From Tannerella sp. (GTDB lineage Bacteria > Bacteroidota > Bacteroidia > Bacteroidales > Tannerellaceae), in assembly GCA_031268395.1 (NCBI GenBank), contig JAIRXI010000059.1, positions 1-8,994 of the forward strand: DNA of 8,994 nucleotides. The letters are read 5' to 3'. This document shows positions 1-5,696 of the stretch, piece after piece; the first letter of the stretch is position 1, and every line of letters begins with the position of its first letter. The notes under the pieces are model-generated. The model saw nothing but the letters and a program-made list of their open reading frames with translations, ran no database searches and had not been told where the DNA came from. Made by a program: the position numbers and the translations under genes.

Positions 1-321
1 GAAGCCGTGCAAAAAATCGCGGAACAGGTGGACATATCGGTCGTTACCATCGGAAAAAGGGGCGCACTGGTCGGGAAAGGCGAAGAAGTCATGGCAGTGC
101 CTGCATCGGGTGGGGATCCGGTCGACACGACGGGCGCCGGCGATAATTTCGCCGCAGGATTCCTCTACGGGCTGTCTGTAAACGCCTCCCTGGAACAGTC
201 TGCGCGGGCGGGCGCACTGCTGGCCGGCCACGTGATTGAAACGGTCGGGCCTCAGATTCCCGGCGACCGGTGGGATCAAATAAGATTAAAAATGAAAGAG
301 ATTATCGTGCGGCAACCGTAA
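1..321 (+). CDS. PfkB-family carbohydrate/nucleoside kinase, C-terminal part (5' end outside window)
   Basis: The reading frame is open from base 1 and ends at TAA 319-321, leaving the last 106 residues of a larger protein. The fragment contains the PfkB signature 2, DTTGAGDNFAAGF, at about residues 43-55; the Asp of GAGD (codon 48 of the fragment) is the catalytic base that activates the sugar hydroxyl, and the surrounding GAG forms the anion hole for the ATP phosphates. The tail (GALLAGHVIETVGPQIP) resembles the adenosine-kinase-like branch of PfkB enzymes found in Bacteroidetes, but substrate specificity lies mostly in the missing N-terminal part, so adenosine, ribose or fructose cannot be distinguished here. 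The enzyme is cytosolic. The next gene begins 39 bases downstream and has its own promoter motif, so co-transcription is not required. Confidence 0.93.
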   Translation, partial: EAVQKIAEQVDISVVTIGKRGALVGKGEEVMAVPASGGDPVDTTGAGDNFAAGFLYGLSVNASLEQSARAGALLAGHVIETVGPQIPGDRWDQIRLKMKEIIVRQP

Positions 322-328
322 AATTGTC

Positions 329-336
329 TACTTTTG
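329..336 (+). promoter_or_regulatory. Bacteroidetes -7 box for the S41 protease gene
   Basis: TACTTTTG matches the TAnnTTTG consensus of the Bacteroidetes housekeeping sigma factor. It lies 24 bases before ATG 361, giving a short leader. No good -33 TTG is visible about 20 bases upstream, so the site is only half of a promoter by consensus and may be weak or augment read-through from the kinase gene. Confidence 0.55.
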
Positions 337-360
337 CAACTTCAATTTATTGTAGTAATT

Positions 361-2043
361 ATGTCACGAATAAAATTACCCGGTATACTTTTCCTGTGTA
401 TCTCGTGCTGCGGATGGAACGCCGCGCAGGCTCAGGACGACAATCGTTTTGCGGTCGGCAAGCAGTTGGAGATTTTCAACGCCCTGCTCAAGGAGGTGGA
501 TATGTTTTATGTCGATTCGCTGGATGTGGAGAGGACCGTCCGCAGGGGAATCGACGCCATGCTGAAAGGACTGGATCCGTACACGGAATACTATCCGGAA
601 GAACGCATGGACAATCTTAAATTCATGACGACCGGCGAATATGGCGGTATCGGGGCCATCATCCGTCAGCGGGACGAAGGCGTGGTGATCGGCGAACCCT
701 ATGAAGGCATGCCGGCACAGTTGGCCGGACTGAAAACGGGCGACCTTATCCTGGCCATAGATACGACGGATGTGAGCCGGTTTTCGGTCGAGCAGGTAAG
801 CAACTTGTTGAAAGGCGTACCCAATTCCAGGCTGACGGTAAAAATCCAGCGGCCGGGAGAGAAAAAGCCCCGCAAAATAGAACTCGCGCGCAAGCAGATC
901 ACGATCGATCAGGTGGTTTACTACGGCGTGCGTGGAGATCATACAGGCTACATCTGCCTGCAAGGCTTTACGGACAAGAGCACCCGGGAAGTGAAAGCTG
1001 CTTTTGAAGACCTGAAACAGAACCACCGGATAGAATCGCTGATACTGGATTTGCGGAACAATGGCGGCGGCATTCTGGACGAAGCGGTGCAGATCGTCAA
1101 TCTCTTTGTCCCGAAAGGGAAGGAAGTGCTTTCGACACGCGGAAAAATCAAACAGCGCGACCGGATCTATCGGACGCCGCTCGAACCGCTCGATACGGTA
1201 ATGCCGCTGGCCGTGCTGATTAACGGCGAGTCGGCCTCGTCGGCCGAGATTGTCTGCGGCGCCCTGCAGGATATGGACCGTGCCATACTGGTTGGCGAAC
1301 GCTCTTTCGGGAAAGGACTGGTGCAAAGCACGCGCGACCTGCCCTACGAAGGAAAGGTGAAAGTGACGATCAGCAAGTATTACATCCCGAGCGGACGGTG
1401 CATCCAGGCAATAGACTATACTCACCGGCAGGCAGACGGCAGCGTCGCGGCGATCCCGGACAGCCTGACTTCCATTTTCCATACCTCGAACGGCCGGCCC
1501 GTGCGCGACGGTGGCGGCATCCGTCCCGACTTTGAGGTGGAAGAGTTGCTGACGCCGACAATGCTGTATTATCTGGCGAGCGACAATGCACTGTTTGATT
1601 ACGTGACGCAGTGGACGCAGAAACATAAAACCATTCCTCCGGTAGAAGAATTTGTCTATTCTGACAAAGACTATGAAACATTCAAGGCCTGTCTCAAGGA
1701 AAAAGGCTTTTCCTACGACCGTCAGAGCGAGAAAATGCTGAAAAGTCTGAAGAGCGTGGCCGAAATCGAAGGCTACACGAAAGACGATCCGGCCCTGTTT
1801 GCGGATCTGGAGGCGAAGCTGACGCCGGATCTGGAGAAAGACCTTGTCCGTTACGAAAAATCCGTCAGGAAGTTGATCGCCATGGAAATCGTGAAACGGT
1901 ATTACTACCGGAAGGGCGAAGTCCTTGAAAGCCTGAAAGAGGACAAGGCGCTGGAAAAAGCGATGAGCGTCCTGAACGATCCCCCGCTCTACCGAAAAAC
2001 GTTGAACATGGATTCGGGCGAAGAGATGACATCTGTCCCGTGA
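361..2043 (+). CDS. S41-family C-terminal processing (tail-specific) protease, secreted
   Basis: A 560-residue serine protease of the CtpA/Prc family, which cleaves proteins near their C-termini in the periplasm. Residues 1-24 form a signal peptide (SRIK, hydrophobic core, cleavage site AQA/Q). A PDZ domain covers about 92-170 (GEYGGIG start, then AGLKTGDLILAID), used to bind the substrate C-terminus. The protease core follows (about 180-390), with LILDLRNNGGG and NGESASSAEI. Ser293 and Lys318 (in VGERSFGKG) have the 25-residue spacing of the Ser/Lys dyad in E. coli Prc and plant CtpA, and Gln322 follows as expected. The last 160 residues are charged and helical, an extension commonly seen in Bacteroidetes members. 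I chose ATG 361 rather than an upstream TTG at 334, because the TTG lies within the -7 box and would spoil the signal peptide. The substrate is unknown. Confidence 0.93.
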   Translation: MSRIKLPGILFLCISCCGWNAAQAQDDNRFAVGKQLEIFNALLKEVDMFYVDSLDVERTVRRGIDAMLKGLDPYTEYYPEERMDNLKFMTTGEYGGIGAIIRQRDEGVVIGEPYEGMPAQLAGLKTGDLILAIDTTDVSRFSVEQVSNLLKGVPNSRLTVKIQRPGEKKPRKIELARKQITIDQVVYYGVRGDHTGYICLQGFTDKSTREVKAAFEDLKQNHRIESLILDLRNNGGGILDEAVQIVNLFVPKGKEVLSTRGKIKQRDRIYRTPLEPLDTVMPLAVLINGESASSAEIVCGALQDMDRAILVGERSFGKGLVQSTRDLPYEGKVKVTISKYYIPSGRCIQAIDYTHRQADGSVAAIPDSLTSIFHTSNGRPVRDGGGIRPDFEVEELLTPTMLYYLASDNALFDYVTQWTQKHKTIPPVEEFVYSDKDYETFKACLKEKGFSYDRQSEKMLKSLKSVAEIEGYTKDDPALFADLEAKLTPDLEKDLVRYEKSVRKLIAMEIVKRYYYRKGEVLESLKEDKALEKAMSVLNDPPLYRKTLNMDSGEEMTSVP

Positions 2044-2060
2044 CGGGCTTTGGCCCGTCA
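2041..2060 (+). terminator. Perfect hairpin overlapping the protease stop codon
   Basis: TGACGGGC and GCCCGTCA form a perfect 8-bp stem with a TTTG loop, beginning on the TGA stop codon itself. There is no T-run after it, so it is not a textbook intrinsic terminator; it could stabilise the 3' end of the mRNA or assist termination. Confidence 0.45.
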
Positions 2061-2070
2061 CCCCGGCGCC

Positions 2071-2157
2071 TCCGGACATCCGGGATCGAAAGACGATTTT
2101 CCACTGTCGGCACCCGTCCGAACGGGTTGCATATCAATCCGGTCAAACGGGATTGAT
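2071..2157 (+). other. Cluster of three further small hairpins
   Basis: Three inverted repeats follow one another between the protease and phosphatase genes: TCCGG/CCGGG around ACAT (2071-2084, one wobble pair), ACCCGT/ACGGGT around CCGA (2112-2127), and ATCAATCC/GGATTGAT around 9 bases (2133-2157, perfect 8-bp stem). None is followed by a T-run. With the hairpin at 2041 they make a structured untranslated stretch ahead of the next promoter. Confidence 0.5.
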
Positions 2158-2192
2158 CCGTCGGCGTCACATGCGATCAATAAAAAAATTCG

Positions 2193-2200
2193 TATCTTTG
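2193..2200 (+). promoter_or_regulatory. Bacteroidetes -7 box for the phosphatase gene
   Basis: TATCTTTG is an exact TAnnTTTG match, 32 bases before ATG 2233, in AT-rich surroundings that differ from the GC-rich genes on both sides. A -33 TTG is not evident at the usual 20-base distance. Confidence 0.65.
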
Positions 2201-2232
2201 CTAATGTGTAAAACTAAAAACCACAATGAGAT

Positions 2233-3078
2233 ATGAATACGAAGAACAGAAAATCATTTAAATTATTTGCGGCAGTCTGCCTCGCCGTACAGTTTGTTTT
2301 CTGCTGCCACAAGCCGGTGTCGCATCAGCGGGCCGGCATGATGGAGGGCGCGCCCAATTTCAGGGACCTGGGCGGATACAGGTCAGGCGAAGGGAAGCAA
2401 ACCGTTTGGGGCAAGGTGTTCCGCACGCAGGCGCTCGACCGGCTGAACGACCGCGACGTGGAGAAGATGCGCAAAATGGGCATCAAAACCGTCATAGACT
2501 TCCGCGACGACGATGAGGCCGAAAAAGCGCCCTCGCGTCTGCCCGAAGGCGTCAACAGGGTCCGTTTGCCAATAGCCGTCGGCAACAACACCTCCGATTC
2601 CGCACGGCAGATGATGCAGTCGCTACAGTTCGACAGCCTGCAGTGCATCCATTTCATGGAAGACGCCAACCGGCAGTTTGTGACGGACTTTTCCGCGCAG
2701 TACAAAGCCTTTTTCGGCGTACTCCTGCGGGAAGAAAGTTATCCCGTGGTTTTCCACTGCACGGCAGGAAAGGACCGCACCGGATTTGCCGCAGCCATAC
2801 TGCTCAGCGCGCTGGATGTTGACTGGGACACGGTGATGAAGGATTATATGCTTACCGGCAACTATCTGAAACCGCCGCGACTTGCTTCGCAGATGCCGGG
2901 ACAGTTCGCGTCTGTTCTGAGGCTGATGTGGAGCGTTCAGCCCTCCTTCCTGAATGCGGCAAGAGATGAAATCATGCGGCGTTACGGAAGTATGGATGCG
3001 TATCTGGAAAAGGAACTGCAAGTGGGAAAAGCGGAAAAGGAAAAACTGAAACGCTGTCTGCTGCAAAGCAATGATTAG
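2233..3078 (+). CDS. Exported tyrosine-protein phosphatase (IphP/MptpB-like, Y_phosphatase3 type)
   Basis: A 281-residue protein. The PTP signature HCTAGKDRTG gives the CX5R loop with nucleophile Cys176 and phosphate-binding Arg182; Asp181 within the loop is typical of the IphP/LipA/MptpB group, which can accept phosphotyrosine and sometimes phosphoserine/threonine or phosphoinositides. The family's N-terminal signature NFRDLGGYR sits at 42-50, followed by GKVFRTQAL and TVIDFRDDDEAE. The C-terminal YGSMDAYLEKEL is also characteristic. Residues 1-25 (NTKNRKSFK, then a hydrophobic stretch ending in CC) form an export signal; a lipoprotein is possible with Cys24 or Cys25 as anchor, but the lipobox is poor (FVF before Cys). 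The gene has its own promoter and no close partner. The physiological substrate cannot be read from the sequence. A second ATG at 2226 in another frame opens only 11 codons. Confidence 0.9.
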   Translation: MNTKNRKSFKLFAAVCLAVQFVFCCHKPVSHQRAGMMEGAPNFRDLGGYRSGEGKQTVWGKVFRTQALDRLNDRDVEKMRKMGIKTVIDFRDDDEAEKAPSRLPEGVNRVRLPIAVGNNTSDSARQMMQSLQFDSLQCIHFMEDANRQFVTDFSAQYKAFFGVLLREESYPVVFHCTAGKDRTGFAAAILLSALDVDWDTVMKDYMLTGNYLKPPRLASQMPGQFASVLRLMWSVQPSFLNAARDEIMRRYGSMDAYLEKELQVGKAEKEKLKRCLLQSND

Positions 3079-3085
3079 TGAGGAA

Positions 3086-3119
3086 CGGGGGATTTGTACG
3101 TCCGGTCTGTATTCCCCCG
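3086..3119 (+). terminator. Possible terminator hairpin after the phosphatase gene
   Basis: CGGGGGA and TCCCCCG form a 7-bp GC-rich stem around a loop of about 20 bases, 8 bases after the phosphatase stop. Only a loose T-rich stretch follows, beginning some 12 bases later, so terminator function is tentative. Confidence 0.4.
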
Positions 3120-3153
3120 CGCTACGGAGGTTGTTTTGTTATTAAAATCAGGT

Positions 3154-3240
3154 GGAAATGAGGCGGTCTGTCCGAAATTCGGGTTTGCCGTGTGGCTGCC
3201 ATAAAGCGCTTCGTCCCGTGAACACATGGTTTTCCCGTGA
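3154..3240 (-). repeat. Dispersed repeat, copy 1 (inverted relative to 8338-8423)
   Basis: Read on the minus strand this stretch matches 8338-8423 read on the plus strand. Two blocks align: 3182-3240 with 8338-8397 (52 of 60 columns, one gap) and 3154-3175 with 8402-8423 (19 of 22), separated by a 2-base length difference. The best-conserved core is CGAAGCGCTTTATG. The copy lies between the phosphatase gene and the tRNA terminator, just downstream of tRNA-Phe in the orientation of tRNA transcription. One frame keeps the peptide EALYxSHTAN in both copies, but indels break that frame on both sides, so I treat it as non-coding. Confidence 0.85.
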
Positions 3241-3299
3241 TCCCTTAACCTTGGGCGGAAATCGAAAGAATTTAACGGTAAAACAGCCCTCACACCCAC

Positions 3300-3330
3300 A
3301 AAAAAAGCAATTACATCGCATTGTAACTGC
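3300..3330 (-). terminator. Rho-independent terminator of tRNA-Phe
   Basis: On the minus strand GCAGTTACA and TGTAATTGC pair over 9 bp (one G-U wobble) around a 6-base loop, directly followed by seven T residues (A run 3300-3306 on the plus strand). It starts 12 bases after the tRNA 3' end. Confidence 0.85.
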
Positions 3331-3342
3331 CTTCTTTTCAAG

Positions 3343-3415
3343 TGGTGCCACCAGGAATCGAACCGGGGACACAAGGATTTTCAGTCCTTTGCTCTACCAA
3401 CTGAGCTATGGCACC
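3343..3415 (-). tRNA. tRNA-Phe, anticodon GAA
   Basis: The minus strand folds as a 73-base tRNA. The acceptor is GGTGCCA/TGGCACC with 7 perfect pairs, discriminator A (3343), and no encoded CCA (CTT follows), which must be added after transcription. The D arm GCTC/GAGC includes AGTTGGTAGA. The anticodon stem is AAGGA/TCCTT with loop CTGAAAA; the anticodon GAA is complementary to 3380-3382. The variable loop is GTGTC, and the T loop is TTCGATT. The T stem is CCCGG against CCTGG, giving a C-U mismatch at the middle pair (51-63, bases 3365 and 3353), which is unusual. The gene is flanked by a consensus promoter and a terminator, so it is a single-gene unit. Confidence 0.97.
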
Positions 3416-3434
3416 TCTTCGTTTTTAACGGCGG

Positions 3435-3466
3435 CAAAGGTACGACGCCTTTTTGAATCCACCAAA
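3435..3466 (-). promoter_or_regulatory. Consensus Bacteroidetes promoter for tRNA-Phe
   Basis: On the minus strand a -33 TTTG (3463-3466) is followed after exactly 20 bases by the -7 box TACCTTTG (3435-3442). The box ends 19 bases before the tRNA 5' end, giving a short leader. It is the best promoter match in the window. Confidence 0.85.
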
Positions 3467-3582
3467 CTTTCCATCCTGTATTTTCGTACGGTTATGCGAC
3501 CCGTCTTTTTGGATCGCCAGCAAACCCCTGTGTTTTATCTGTATGAAAAAAGCTACAACTTTGCAGTCAAAAACACGAAGTT

Positions 3583-3702
3583 ATGTTAGAGGAATTAATC
3601 AAGTATGTATTGCCGAAGGAAGTCATAAATTACTTTGAATTGTTAGACATCAAAACAGTCGGCGAAGAGTTGCATGGTAAGCCTTCAGCGAAAGCCGTAT
3701 AA
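3583..3702 (+). pseudogene. Transposase N-terminal remnant (ISAon1-type N-terminal region), 39 codons
   Basis: A short ORF from ATG 3583 to TAA 3700-3702 starts MLEELIKYVLPKEVINYFEL. From memory of the families, this LPKE..xYFEL start resembles the N-terminal region protein of ISAon1-family transposases, common in Bacteroidales, in which the sequence would continue for about 100 residues before the catalytic part. Here the similarity fades after about 30 residues (GKPSAKAV, stop) and the permease gene ends 21 bases downstream on the other strand, so the DDE part is missing. No terminal inverted repeats are visible. A near-consensus -7 box (CAACTTTG) lies upstream at about 3557-3564, so it may still be transcribed. 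Family assignment is by recall and needs a search. Confidence 0.5.
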
Positions 3703-3723
3703 AAACATTCAAAATAATGCCAT

Positions 3724-5181
3724 TTACACCATACCACCCGTATTATTCAACTTGCTGTGTTTCCGTCCGTAGACGAAATAGCAAATCAGGCCGACGGCCA
3801 TCCAGGAAAAAAGACGTATCCACGTATCCAGCGGCAGCGCCAGCATCTGGGCGAAGCAGATCAGTATGCCCAGTATGGGAACGAACGGCACAAGAGGTGT
3901 GCGGAACGGGCGTTTCACGTCGGGGCGCGTCCGGCGCAGCACGATGATGGAGGCGCAGACCAGGACGAAAGCCATCAGCGTCCCGATAGATACCAGCTCG
4001 CCCAGGACGTTGATGGGCAGCAGGCCGGCGATCACGCAGCACGACAGTCCGGTGAAAAGGGTCGAGTAGTGAGGCGTCCCGTATCGATCGTTGACCCGGG
4101 AAAACAGCGGGGGCAGCAGGCCGTCTTTCGACATGATGAAAAAGATGCGCGACTGGCCCAGCAACAGGACAAGAATGACCGAACTCAGCCCGGCAATGGC
4201 GCCGATCTTGATGAATGGGCGCAGCCAGAAGAGACCTTCGCCCACATGGTCGATGGCGTAGGCGATCGGCGCCGGGACGTTCAATTCTGTGTAGTTGACC
4301 ATGCCGGTCAGTATAATCGTCACCAGAATATAGAGCACCATGCATATCAGCAACGAATACAGGATGCCTTTTGGCATGCTTTTCTGCGGGTTCCGGGCTT
4401 CCTGCGCGGCCGTCGAAACGGCATCGAACCCGATATAGGCGAAGAAGATGACGCCGGCGCCGCGCAAAATGCCGCTCCAGCCAAAGAACCCGAATTGGCC
4501 CGTGTTTTCGGGGATGTACGGCGTATAGTTACCGGAGTCGATGTAGGAAACGCCGAAAATGATAAACAATAGGATCACGATGATCTTTGTCACCACAATG
4601 ATGTTGTTCAGGATGGCCGATCGCCGGATGCCGCTGAGCAGCAGGACGCTGAACAGGGCAATCACAAACATGGCCGGGATGTTGATCAGGTTGCCGGTGC
4701 AGACCCAGCCTTCGCCGTGGACATAGTCAAACGGCGCGGATGTCAGTGTGGACGGAATCCGGACCCCCCAGTCGGCCAGGAAACTGACCATGTAGCCCGA
4801 CCAGCCGACCGACACCGTACTGGCGGCGAACAGATATTCCAGAATCAGGTCCCAGCCGATCAGCCAGGCGATAAACTCGCCCAGCGTGGCATAGCTGTAG
4901 GAGTATGCGCTGCCGGCCACCGGTATCATGGCGGCAAACTCGGCATAACAGAGGCCGGCCATGATGCAGCCGATGGCCGAAATGACGAACGAAAGGGTTA
5001 GCGCCGGCCCGGCATAATTGGCCGCAGCCGTTCCCGTCAGCACGAAGATGCCCGTCCCAATGACGGCGCCTATACCCAGCGCCACCAGATTCCTTGTCGA
5101 AAGCGACCGTTTCAGTTTATTGCCGGAATGCGATTCCGCAATGATGGCATCAATGCTCTTTACTCTAAATAAGTTACTCAT
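3724..5181 (-). CDS. APC-superfamily amino acid permease (cationic amino acid transporter/YfnA type)
   Basis: A 485-residue inner-membrane transporter predicted to carry about 12 membrane segments. After a polar N-terminus (KLKRSLSTRN) the first helix contains GIGAVIGTGIFVLTG, the unwound TM1 motif that binds the substrate amino group in APC carriers. AGLCYAEFAAMIPVAGSAYSYSY in TM2-3 and the cytoplasmic loop RRTRPDVKRPFRTP near residue 430 are typical of the bacterial CAT/YfnA group, which moves amino acids (often cationic or broad range) with protons. The exact substrate cannot be assigned. The start ATG at 5181 is supported by an AAGGAG ribosome site 4 bases upstream. The gene is divergent from the dipeptidase operon and has a long leader with a small ORF. 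A terminator is not clear; a weak 4-bp hairpin followed by T5 lies beyond the stop, overlapping the end of the transposase remnant. Confidence 0.92.
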   Translation of the reverse strand: MSNLFRVKSIDAIIAESHSGNKLKRSLSTRNLVALGIGAVIGTGIFVLTGTAAANYAGPALTLSFVISAIGCIMAGLCYAEFAAMIPVAGSAYSYSYATLGEFIAWLIGWDLILEYLFAASTVSVGWSGYMVSFLADWGVRIPSTLTSAPFDYVHGEGWVCTGNLINIPAMFVIALFSVLLLSGIRRSAILNNIIVVTKIIVILLFIIFGVSYIDSGNYTPYIPENTGQFGFFGWSGILRGAGVIFFAYIGFDAVSTAAQEARNPQKSMPKGILYSLLICMVLYILVTIILTGMVNYTELNVPAPIAYAIDHVGEGLFWLRPFIKIGAIAGLSSVILVLLLGQSRIFFIMSKDGLLPPLFSRVNDRYGTPHYSTLFTGLSCCVIAGLLPINVLGELVSIGTLMAFVLVCASIIVLRRTRPDVKRPFRTPLVPFVPILGILICFAQMLALPLDTWIRLFSWMAVGLICYFVYGRKHSKLNNTGGMV

Positions 5182-5185
5182 AATT

Positions 5186-5191
5186 CTCCTT
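5186..5191 (-). promoter_or_regulatory. Strong Shine-Dalgarno site of the permease gene
   Basis: AAGGAG on the minus strand, 4 bases before ATG 5181. It stands out because the other genes here begin without an evident Shine-Dalgarno sequence, as is usual in Bacteroidetes. Confidence 0.65.
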
Positions 5192-5264
5192 TATATAATT
5201 CATATCGGCCCGTTGGCCCTGATTTTTCGGACTAATCCTGTACTAAAAAACTCCTGAACGCTTC

Positions 5265-5363
5265 TTACTCAAAAAGAAGAATCTCGCGAGAGACTCTATT
5301 TCCTTTTCGGATAAACAGGTTTTTAAAAGTTCCAAACCATCGGTTTGTTATTGTGTTTTTCAT
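5265..5363 (-). CDS. Small leader ORF (32 aa) upstream of the permease
   Basis: An ATG at 5363 opens 32 codons ending in TAA at 5265-5267. It lies wholly within the predicted permease leader, about 37 bases after the likely transcription start and 83 bases before the permease ATG. The peptide begins MKNTITNRWFGTFKN and ends SREILLFE. It is basic: four Arg (CGA, CGA, AGA, CGC) and three Lys in 32 residues. I do not recognise it. It spans the hairpin CAAACC/GGTTTG (5333-5347) and the palindrome TCTCGCGAGA (5282-5291). It could be a regulatory leader peptide, a small protein, or chance; no Shine-Dalgarno site precedes it, which is not informative in this phylum. Confidence 0.3.
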   Translation of the reverse strand: MKNTITNRWFGTFKNLFIRKGNRVSREILLFE

Positions 5364-5405
5364 GGAAATTAGCCTAAGGCTCATCAAAAAACTCTTTATC
5401 CGCGA

Positions 5406-5436
5406 CAAATGTAGCAGTATTATCTGATTCGGACAA
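5406..5436 (-). promoter_or_regulatory. Promoter of the permease transcript
   Basis: On the minus strand a -33 TTG (5434-5436) and the -7 box TACATTTG (5406-5413) are separated by 20 bases, the same architecture as the tRNA promoter. Transcription would begin near 5400, which implies a leader of about 220 bases before ATG 5181. Confidence 0.75.
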
Positions 5437-5648
5437 CCTTATTTTGTTTTTTTTAGGGCATCCGCAGCAGATGAATGCTTCATGATGACTTTATAAAACG
5501 GTCCGAGGTGTCAAAGGCACGCAGATGACGCAGATAGAATGGAGGCCTGCTGATTTTTTATTCGTTCAGATTCATGATCCCGGAGGGTGGCGACTGCGAG
5601 GCGCGCTCCCTCTCTCACCGTTCACCGCCGCGTATGGAACAATTTCAC
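5437..5648. other. Divergent intergenic region between permease and dipeptidase promoters
   Basis: No convincing gene. It holds a T-rich tract (5441-5455), a perfect 13-base dyad ATGAA-TGC-TTCAT (5471-5483) that could be an operator between the two promoters, and a direct duplication of ACGCAGAT (5519-5534) in a stretch resembling degenerate dispersed repeats of Bacteroidetes genomes. A GC-rich segment (5580-5635) can form GAGGG/CCCTC pairing over a 20-base loop. Small reading frames here have no recognisable product. Confidence 0.4.
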
Positions 5649-5656
5649 TATCTTTG
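5649..5656 (+). promoter_or_regulatory. Bacteroidetes -7 box for the dipeptidase-deaminase operon
   Basis: TATCTTTG, an exact TAnnTTTG match, lies 40 bases before ATG 5697. No clear -33 TTG is present at the 20-base distance. The leader after it is AT-rich without a Shine-Dalgarno site. Confidence 0.65.
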
Positions 5657-5696
5657 CCGCAACTTTTTTTGAAATGCTTACATAAAGCCAAAAACA

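Noticed and set aside
334..360. Upstream TTG start for the S41 protease
   Set aside because: It would add nine residues (MQLQFIVVI) before the signal peptide, overlaps the -7 promoter box and lies at or before the expected transcription start; ATG 361 gives a canonical signal peptide.
376..2079. 567-codon open frame on the minus strand
   Set aside because: Antisense shadow of the S41 protease, which has a full signal peptide, PDZ domain and Ser/Lys dyad. No motif is visible on the antisense side.
3152..3589. 145-codon plus-strand frame over the tRNA region
   Set aside because: It crosses the tRNA-Phe gene, its terminator and promoter on the opposite strand; its RNRTGDTRIFSPLLYQLSYG segment is the usual false translation of an antisense tRNA.
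3583..3723. A complete insertion sequence next to tRNA-Phe
   Set aside because: Only a 39-codon remnant is present, and no terminal inverted repeats, target duplication or catalytic DDE part are visible.
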